Of a DNA stretch of 29,608 bases, positions 24,278 to 29,608 are shown one piece after another (position 1 is the first letter of the stretch; the number at the start of each line of letters is the position of its first letter). The translations under genes and the position numbers were made by a program. The notes under the pieces were generated by a model that was not told the DNA's origin, ran no database searches, and saw nothing but the letters and a program-made list of their open reading frames with translations. Origin of the DNA: JANWKA01 sp035533815 (GTDB lineage: Bacteria > Bacteroidota > Bacteroidia > Chitinophagales > Chitinophagaceae); the NCBI GenBank assembly GCA_035533815.1, contig DATLTB010000035.1, positions 1 through 29,608 of the forward strand, given 5' to 3'.

Positions 24278-27200
24278 TTAAAAATGAAGACCTAAGGAAA
24301 TTCCCATGCTCCGGGTGGCCGGAATGCTGAGAAACTCCGTGCCTGGCAGGATCTGCTGACCACGCAGCGCCAGTGTTTCCGGGCTCACATCCTTATTTTG
24401 CGTGAATTCAGCCAGATTCCTGCCCACGAAGGACAGGTTCAGATTGGCAGGGGATGATCCCCCGAACAGGTGATGAAAAGTATATCCCAATCTCACTTCC
24501 CGAAGTTTAAGGTATGAGGCGCTGTACATGAATACTTCATTGTTATTGGCATTATAATAGCCGAGGTAATAGGTGGAAGCAGAAACCAGGGTGGTATTGG
24601 GTACATATTTACCTCCTCCTGCATCCACCACCCCTTTGCCGATAATCCCGGTTTCCCTGCCAGGCAGGGTTTTCACGGACATGCCACCGTTCAGCACGCC
24701 AAGTTCTGTATAGGAATAAAATTTCCCTCCCTGGTGCCAGTCCCAGACAAAATCCAGGTTAAAATGCTTGTAGGAGATCTGGTTGAACCATCCCAGGATA
24801 AAATCGGGATTATAATTACCCAGCAGGTTACTCTGTGTGCTGGTGATTTCAGGTACCCCGTTCTGGTAAACGATATCCCCCTTGGGATCCCGGACAAAAC
24901 CATTCCCGTACATATTGCCGATCCGCTGGCCGACCACCGCATTATACTGTATGGACCTGAAATACCGGTCGTACTGCGTGATCTGGGCGTATACATAGGT
25001 TTTGATACCATTCGGCAGCGCCGTCACGGTACCTATGTTATGGCTGAAATTGAAATTCATGTTCCAGCCCAGTCCTCCGGACCTTCTGGCCCGAAAGGGA
25101 GTCAGGCTGAGCATGATTTCCACCCCCCGGTTGTTGATGGAGGCTCCGTTCACATAGGCATTGGAGTATCCGGAGGAAACCGGTACCGGTAACTGCACCA
25201 CTTCATTGGCAGTATTGGAATTATAATAAGTGAAATCCACTCCGATGCGGTCATTCAGCAACCTGAGCTCCAACCCGGTTTCGGTGGTGGTCGTCGTGGA
25301 AGGCTTCAGGTTCCCGTTGGCCAGGACATTATTGGCCGTGGTCAGCGGATAGGTATTGAAGGGGGCATTTGTGAGGTAGGTATTATTGATGGAATAGGGA
25401 TCCGCATCCCTGCCCACCTGGGAGGCGGATAATCTCAGTTTCAAATAGGAGATCTGCCTGGGCAGCCGGAACATGTCTGACAGGATGGCGCTCAGGGAAG
25501 CAGAGGGGTAGAAATAAGAATTATGGTTCAGCGGCAGGGTGCTGGACCAGTCATTGCGGGCAGTCAGACTCAGGTACAGCATGTCCAGGTATCCGAAATC
25601 CCCGAATGCATACGCGCTGTAAATCTCCTTGTTGAATTTTTCCAGCTCCGTAGGCAGTTGACTTTGTGCATTGGAGAAATTATACAGGTTTGGGGTGATC
25701 AGTGCATCTGCCACATCCCTGGTGTAGGAGATATTCTGCATAAACCGGTTACCTCCTGCCGAAATACTGGCAGTGAATTTTGAGTGAAGCCTGGGGGTGT
25801 AATTCAGCAGGAAATCGGTATTGTTCTCCAAATAGCCCACATTGTCCTCCCGGAATCCCCCCAGGGGAAACCGGACGGTGCTGAAGGCCCGGTGTCCTTC
25901 CCGGTTATCGATGTAAAAATCCGTTCCTGTGCGGACCATCAGGCTTAAGGAGGGCAGAATATCATATTTAAGGGAGGCATTGCCGATCAGCCTGTTCTTC
26001 TTGAAACTGTTGACATTATCAAATAAGGTCACATAGGGATTATCATGGTTGGCCCAGTAGCGGTTCTGCTGCACATTGGTCTGTCCGGTTTCCCACCATT
26101 TGCTTTTCAGGGAATTGATATCGATGTTCATGGGCATCCCGTACACCCCGAAGAAAGTGTACATCACACTTTCTGATCCATAGCCGATATTTGGGCGGTT
26201 GTCGCTGCTGCTGTTGATATAATTCACAAATACATTGGTGGTCAGCTTATCCCCGAAATGATGCTCCGTGCGAAGGGCCATGGTATAGCGCTTGAGATCC
26301 GTATTGGGGAGGATGCCGGAATTATACATGTTGCCTAAGGAGAGCCGGTAATTTCCCCTGCTCGAAGAGCCGCTCAGGGCTACGGTGTTCATGGTAGTGA
26401 AACCGGTCTGCAGGAATTTCCGGAAATGATCCGCATGTCCGATCCAGGGTGTGGGAGTCAGGGTGTCCTGGGGGTGAAGGCTGCGCTCCACCAGGTCCGC
26501 TCCCTGGAAAGGTCCTGCAGGACCATCAAATTGCTTGACCAGGGTGGAAGGATCGAATTTCAATCCGAAATTGGGTATGTTATTTTCATAGCTCTGGGTG
26601 CCATCCACATATTGATAAGGGGTCTGTCCGTTGCCTGCGCCATATTGATTCTGAAGCTGAGGAAGTTTCAATGGTGTTTCGATGGTATTGGTGGAGGTAA
26701 AGCTGACTCCCACCATTCCCGGCTCGGAACTCCCCTGTTTGGTGGTCAGCTCAATGGCTCCGTTCGCCGCCCTGGAACCATAAAGGGCAGCAGCCGTACC
26801 CCCCTTCAGTACCGTAATGCTGGCGATATCATTGGGGTTTATCTCGGCTGCCCCGTTCCCCCAGTCCACCTCAGCCCAGGTACCCTGGTTGGAGGAATTC
26901 TCAATAGCATCATTGAAATAAGTTTCATTATTGATCGGCATTCCATCCACCACGAACAATGGCTGGTTGGTGCCCGAAAAGGAATTTTCCCCCCGGATGA
27001 CGATGCGGGAAGTGGATCCCACCCCGGCACCTCCGTTGGTGATATCCACTCCGGCCACCTTGCCGTCGAGGTCATTGACCAGGTTGGGGTCTGGTGCGTT
27101 GGTGAACTGCCTGTGGGTAATGGTTTGTAAAGAGTACCCGACGGCCCGTTCCTTTTTGGTGATGCCCAGCGCGGTTACCACAAGTTCATTCAATGCCTGG

Positions 27201-27517
27201 GAATTCGGTTTCAGCAGGATGACCAGGCCGGATTGCCCATTCACCCCGACCTCCCGCGGAGTATATCCGATACTGGTGATTTCCAGCAGGGCATCTGGGC
27301 TGGCGCTGATATGGAACAGCCCATTTTTGTCAGAAACCGTTCCCTGGTTAGTCCCCTTGACCTGGATATTCACTCTGGGAATGACAGATTGGTCTCCGGC
27401 ATCCCGGACGACGCCCGAAACGGTGATTTCCTGGGCAATAGCAGGGAACCGGGTTAAGATACTGACCAGCAATAACAGCAAACAAGACCTGGATACTTTT
27501 TGGTAAAGATGAATCAT
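24278..27517 (-). CDS. SusC/RagA-family TonB-dependent outer-membrane transporter
   Basis: 1079 residues. A signal peptide is followed by a carboxypeptidase-regulatory-like domain (VSGVVRDAGDQSVIPRVNIQ, GTNQGTVSDKNGLFHISAS). Then come the SusC hallmark ALGITKKERAVGYSLQ, the plug domain (PLFVVDGMPINNE, ASITVLKGGTAAALYGSRAANGAIELTT) and a large beta-barrel with many aromatic-ended strands closing in MGISLGLHF. It works with the SusD lipoprotein as a lidded transporter energised by TonB. There is no FecR/ECF sigma pair upstream, so regulation by anti-sigma signalling is not evident. A -7 box (TAGTTTTG) lies about 150 bp upstream. Confidence 0.93.
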   Translation of the reverse strand: MIHLYQKVSRSCLLLLLVSILTRFPAIAQEITVSGVVRDAGDQSVIPRVNIQVKGTNQGTVSDKNGLFHISASPDALLEITSIGYTPREVGVNGQSGLVILLKPNSQALNELVVTALGITKKERAVGYSLQTITHRQFTNAPDPNLVNDLDGKVAGVDITNGGAGVGSTSRIVIRGENSFSGTNQPLFVVDGMPINNETYFNDAIENSSNQGTWAEVDWGNGAAEINPNDIASITVLKGGTAAALYGSRAANGAIELTTKQGSSEPGMVGVSFTSTNTIETPLKLPQLQNQYGAGNGQTPYQYVDGTQSYENNIPNFGLKFDPSTLVKQFDGPAGPFQGADLVERSLHPQDTLTPTPWIGHADHFRKFLQTGFTTMNTVALSGSSSRGNYRLSLGNMYNSGILPNTDLKRYTMALRTEHHFGDKLTTNVFVNYINSSSDNRPNIGYGSESVMYTFFGVYGMPMNIDINSLKSKWWETGQTNVQQNRYWANHDNPYVTLFDNVNSFKKNRLIGNASLKYDILPSLSLMVRTGTDFYIDNREGHRAFSTVRFPLGGFREDNVGYLENNTDFLLNYTPRLHSKFTASISAGGNRFMQNISYTRDVADALITPNLYNFSNAQSQLPTELEKFNKEIYSAYAFGDFGYLDMLYLSLTARNDWSSTLPLNHNSYFYPSASLSAILSDMFRLPRQISYLKLRLSASQVGRDADPYSINNTYLTNAPFNTYPLTTANNVLANGNLKPSTTTTTETGLELRLLNDRIGVDFTYYNSNTANEVVQLPVPVSSGYSNAYVNGASINNRGVEIMLSLTPFRARRSGGLGWNMNFNFSHNIGTVTALPNGIKTYVYAQITQYDRYFRSIQYNAVVGQRIGNMYGNGFVRDPKGDIVYQNGVPEITSTQSNLLGNYNPDFILGWFNQISYKHFNLDFVWDWHQGGKFYSYTELGVLNGGMSVKTLPGRETGIIGKGVVDAGGGKYVPNTTLVSASTYYLGYYNANNNEVFMYSASYLKLREVRLGYTFHHLFGGSSPANLNLSFVGRNLAEFTQNKDVSPETLALRGQQILPGTEFLSIPATRSMGISLGLHF

Positions 27518-27665
27518 ATCATTGGGTGATTTGTTGGCGATGCATTCCGGAATAATCAGGGGCTATTCTCATCGGGGAAAGAAATTAATATTCTTCACCC
27601 AGGTAAATAGTTTGACCTCATTGGAATAAATAAATGCTGATTAATTTCCCTTGTTTTATTCAAGG

Positions 27666-27673
27666 CAAAACTA
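27666..27673 (-). promoter_or_regulatory. -7 box (TAGTTTTG) upstream of susC with a small palindrome at the start site
   Basis: Exact TAnnTTTG match on the minus strand. Immediately downstream is CCTTG/CAAGG (27649-27653 with 27661-27665), which would overlap the predicted transcription start. A -33 element is not clear. The leader would be about 140 nt. Confidence 0.4.
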
Positions 27674-27926
27674 TTTTAAAATGCGGCAGGGGAAGGTTAA
27701 GAAACGGTAAACAAAAGGTTACCGGAATGTGACCAGATTAATGCAGAAGGTATCTCCATAGAAGATTCCATTTCAAATGCATTATGATATCTGTACACGC
27801 TAGCTAAGAATTACAGGAACGCCAGTCTACCCAGCCAAACTAATGCCGGTGTCCGGCTATTTTAAGATAAACTTTCTTCAACAATTTGTTTAATTACCAG
27901 GTTATTAATAGTCCTGATGACAAATT
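27674..27926. other. Gene-free region between the susC promoter and the XRE remnant
   Basis: No open frame of substance is seen. The region is AT-rich. It contains a perfect GCCGG-TGT-CCGGC hairpin (27845-27857) followed by TATTTT, which could be a terminator for a transcript that no longer has a recognisable gene, or a relic of one. Confidence 0.4.
27845..27863 (+). terminator. GC-rich hairpin with T-rich tail
   Basis: GCCGG (27845-27849) and CCGGC (27853-27857) with a TGT loop, followed by TATTTT. No gene clearly ends here on the plus strand. Confidence 0.35.
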
Positions 27927-28107
27927 ATGTCAAAAATACCATCCGATCAGAAGTATAGTTTAGCTGATAACTTAAGAAAGCTCAGGAAAGACAAACAACC
28001 GCTTTTCCAACTATGGCTCCCGTAATTAATATTGCCAAGCCATCCTAAGCAAAATAGAACGTGGACAAGGAAATGTCATCCAACTGCTTTGTTGGAGTGA
28101 TGCATAG
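27927..28107 (+). pseudogene. Decayed XRE-family helix-turn-helix regulator
   Basis: ATG at 27927 opens 32 codons containing SLADNLRKLRKDKQ, the first helix of an XRE/Cro-type DNA-binding domain, and then a TAA (28023-28025). After a +1 frame change, 28045-28107 encodes LSKIERGQGNVIQLL and a TAG. This is the recognition-to-final-helix part (xxLSKIERGxxN) of the same domain in the correct order. The piece between them, where the second and third helices should be, is short and out of frame. This reads as a small regulator broken by at least one indel. It lies directly before the transposase, consistent with an accessory-DNA junction. Confidence 0.7.
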
Positions 28108-28166
28108 TTAAGAATAAATACATTCATTAATCTGGAAAATTAATATCTCAGGTTCAAATTTCTAAT

Positions 28167-28195
28167 GCAACAGATTAACTTTTTTAATTTGTTGC
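28167..28195 (+). repeat. Hairpin immediately before the chimeric transposase ATG
   Basis: GCAACAGATTAA (28167-28178) and TTAATTTGTTGC (28184-28195) pair at 11 of 12 positions with a 5-nt loop. The arm ends one base before the ATG at 28197. It could be the inner part of an IS30-type terminal repeat, or an RNA hairpin that blocks translation of transcripts entering from outside, a control known in several insertion sequences. Which one applies is not decided by the sequence. Confidence 0.5.
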
Positions 28196-28196
28196 T

Positions 28197-29504
28197 ATGG
28201 TTAAATATAAAAGGTTAAGCCTGGATGAAAGAGAATCGATTAGTCAATTTCTTTCCCAGGGCAATAGTTTAAGGTCTATAGCTCTTGTTTTAAACCGGAA
28301 CGTTAGCACCATCAGCCGGGAAATAAAATACTTTAACAAAACAGGTACCGGTTACAGGGCGTGGCTGGCTCAGCATTGTTCAGATTATCTGTCCCGAACC
28401 CGAAATAGGGGAAGCAAGATTGAATCTAACCCAAAACTGTATAGCTTTATTGTGGAAAAGCTTAAACTCAGGTGGTCTCCCCAGCAGATCAGCAAGGAAC
28501 TCCAGAAGCTTTATCCGACCAATTGGGATATGCAGGCCAGTCACAAAACCATATATACCTATCTGTACCTGTTACCCAAAGGGGAACTGCGCAAGGAACT
28601 GATCAGCTACCTGAGGCAGAAAAAGCGCTTGCGAAAGAACCGCAAGCATTCCACCGACCAGCGGGGCAAGATCCCCGACATGATCAGCATCCATGAGCGC
28701 CCTAAGGAAGTAGAAGATAGGATCATACCTGGTCATTGGGAAGGAACAGTGGCTAATATCCTGGACCGCTTTGAACAGAAAGCCACCCCGGTTTACGAGC
28801 ATATCCAGCAAACTGTAGGAAAGGCCGAAGTGGTGGGCAGCGATGAGACCTCCATCAAGGTCAACGGTAAAAAAGGCTGGTTCCATACCTATCAGGCCCC
28901 GCAGTGGACCTTTATCGGATATCATGACTCCAGGGGTACGGTCGCCCAGGAATTGTTTTATCCCATAGGCTTCCCTCAGGCCACCCTGGTATCAGATTGC
29001 CTGGCTATGCAGTTGTCTACTCCTGCCGGCAAACACCAGGTGTGTACCGATCACCTGCTCAGGGAACTCTGTGGGATGAAACAGATGTATCCGAAACGGC
29101 CATGGCCTACTGGAGTGGAGACCATACTCAAACAAGCCCAGGATCTGAAAAAACAGGGAAGTACTTTACAGCAGAAAAAAAATATAGAGCAGCTATTCCA
29201 AAAATTACAGGGTCAATCCCAGGATAAGGCACCCCGGAAAATCAGGGCATTCTGGAAAAGGATGAATAAACACTCCGATAAGATATTTACCTTCCTTCAC
29301 GATGATCGGGTCCCGGCTGACAATAACGGTTCAGAACGCACAATAAGAAATGTCAAAGTCAAACAAAAAGTATCCGGGCAGTTCAAGACAACGCGGGGAG
29401 CAAGGCAATATGCCATGAACCGCGCTATCATTGATACCTTGAACAAACAAGGAAAGAATGTCCCTGAATGCCTAGAGAAAATCGCCCATTTTTCCTCCGG
29501 CTGA
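28197..29504 (+). CDS. Chimeric transposase: IS30-type DNA-binding half fused to IS66-type DDE half
   Basis: One intact 435-residue frame. Residues 1-182 are an IS30 transposase N-terminus: LSLDERESISQFLSQGNS, then a helix-turn-helix (RNVSTISREIKYF), RWSPQQISKELQKLYP, HKTIYTYLY and GKIPDMISIHERP ending RIIPGHWEG. In IS30 the next residue is the first catalytic Asp. Here the chain switches at about 28740-28750 to GTVANILDRFEQKATPVYEH and the IS66 catalytic domain. That domain has Asp216 (GSDETSIKVNGKKGWFHT), Asp267 (TLVSDC) and Glu380 (NNGSERTIRNVKVKQK), so the IS66 triad looks complete. The normal IS66 N-terminal zinc-finger region is missing. It may be a functional hybrid, a dead fusion or an assembly artefact. 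Confidence 0.8.
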   Translation: MVKYKRLSLDERESISQFLSQGNSLRSIALVLNRNVSTISREIKYFNKTGTGYRAWLAQHCSDYLSRTRNRGSKIESNPKLYSFIVEKLKLRWSPQQISKELQKLYPTNWDMQASHKTIYTYLYLLPKGELRKELISYLRQKKRLRKNRKHSTDQRGKIPDMISIHERPKEVEDRIIPGHWEGTVANILDRFEQKATPVYEHIQQTVGKAEVVGSDETSIKVNGKKGWFHTYQAPQWTFIGYHDSRGTVAQELFYPIGFPQATLVSDCLAMQLSTPAGKHQVCTDHLLRELCGMKQMYPKRPWPTGVETILKQAQDLKKQGSTLQQKKNIEQLFQKLQGQSQDKAPRKIRAFWKRMNKHSDKIFTFLHDDRVPADNNGSERTIRNVKVKQKVSGQFKTTRGARQYAMNRAIIDTLNKQGKNVPECLEKIAHFSSG

Positions 29505-29608
29505 TAATACTTACTTTTCTATCAGCCCTTGTCTACCTTTAACCTTTAAAGATTGATTCCTAATGAAGGCCTATGCCTTTATTCCGGGTCCTGAGTGGTT
29601 ACAAAAAA
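28197..29608 (+). mobile_element. Composite insertion-sequence remnant (IS30 left part, IS66 right part)
   Basis: The left side carries an IS30-type 5' hairpin and N-terminal coding region. The right side carries the IS66 catalytic coding region and the downstream 104 bp. A GTGGTTAC string near 29594-29601 could be an IS66 right end (these often close in TTAC), and an AAGGC/GCCTT hairpin lies at 29566-29579. The window stops there, so the right boundary and any duplication are not visible. The left boundary is also unset; it may begin near 28167. Confidence 0.45.

Noticed and set aside
1..29608. CRISPR array, rRNA or integrase-type attachment site
   Set aside because: No regularly spaced repeats, no rRNA sequence, and no integrase gene or duplicated tRNA end beside tRNA-Leu were seen.

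Overview
The window looks like a chromosomal segment from a member of the Bacteroidota, most likely a Chitinophaga-like or Sphingobacteria-like lineage. The evidence is a SusC/SusD pair, a tig-clpP-clpX cluster, repeated TAnnTTTG-type -7 boxes, and few Shine-Dalgarno sequences. The middle, about 4.2-27.5 kb, is moderately GC-rich core genome. Both ends (1-4.2 kb and 27.5-29.6 kb) are clearly AT-richer and carry defence genes, broken genes and mobile DNA.

Left islet (1-4200). A type IV toxin-antitoxin operon of the AbiE kind comes first. Its antitoxin is intact, but the toxin is cut by one in-frame TAA. Two inverted repeats sit upstream as likely AbiEi operators. Next is a gene-poor stretch holding a 48-codon stump of a short-chain dehydrogenase, then a DUF262/DUF1524 (GmrSD-like) gene.

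Core, minus strand (4269-9712): a secreted Tyr-rich protein, a polytopic membrane protein, purQ, and a DsbD split into two overlapping genes (periplasmic alpha domain, then membrane plus thioredoxin domains). A TIGR01777 epimerase (plus strand) is convergent with pabB and overlaps its end. Upstream of pabB on the minus strand are a very acidic disordered protein, purA and a bifunctional Rel (ppGpp) enzyme. tRNA-Leu(UAG) follows, then tig, clpP and clpX on the plus strand and a small helical protein with its own promoter.

Right part (20370-27517, minus strand): an acyl-CoA dehydrogenase and a SusC/SusD nutrient-uptake pair. Between them sits a 1.2 kb TnpB (IS200/IS605 OrfB-type) cassette. It is bounded by about 30-bp imperfect terminal inverted repeats, which that family does not normally have. 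Its tnpB carries a nonsense codon at position 15, and the RuvC-II glutamate is replaced by lysine.

Right edge (27518-29608): a decayed XRE regulator remnant, then a 435-residue transposase that is an in-frame chimera. Its N-terminal half is the DNA-binding part of an IS30 transposase and its C-terminal half is the DDE domain of an IS66 transposase. This chimera and the TIR-bounded TnpB cassette are the two most unusual items in the window. All calls were made by reading the sequence; no database search was run.
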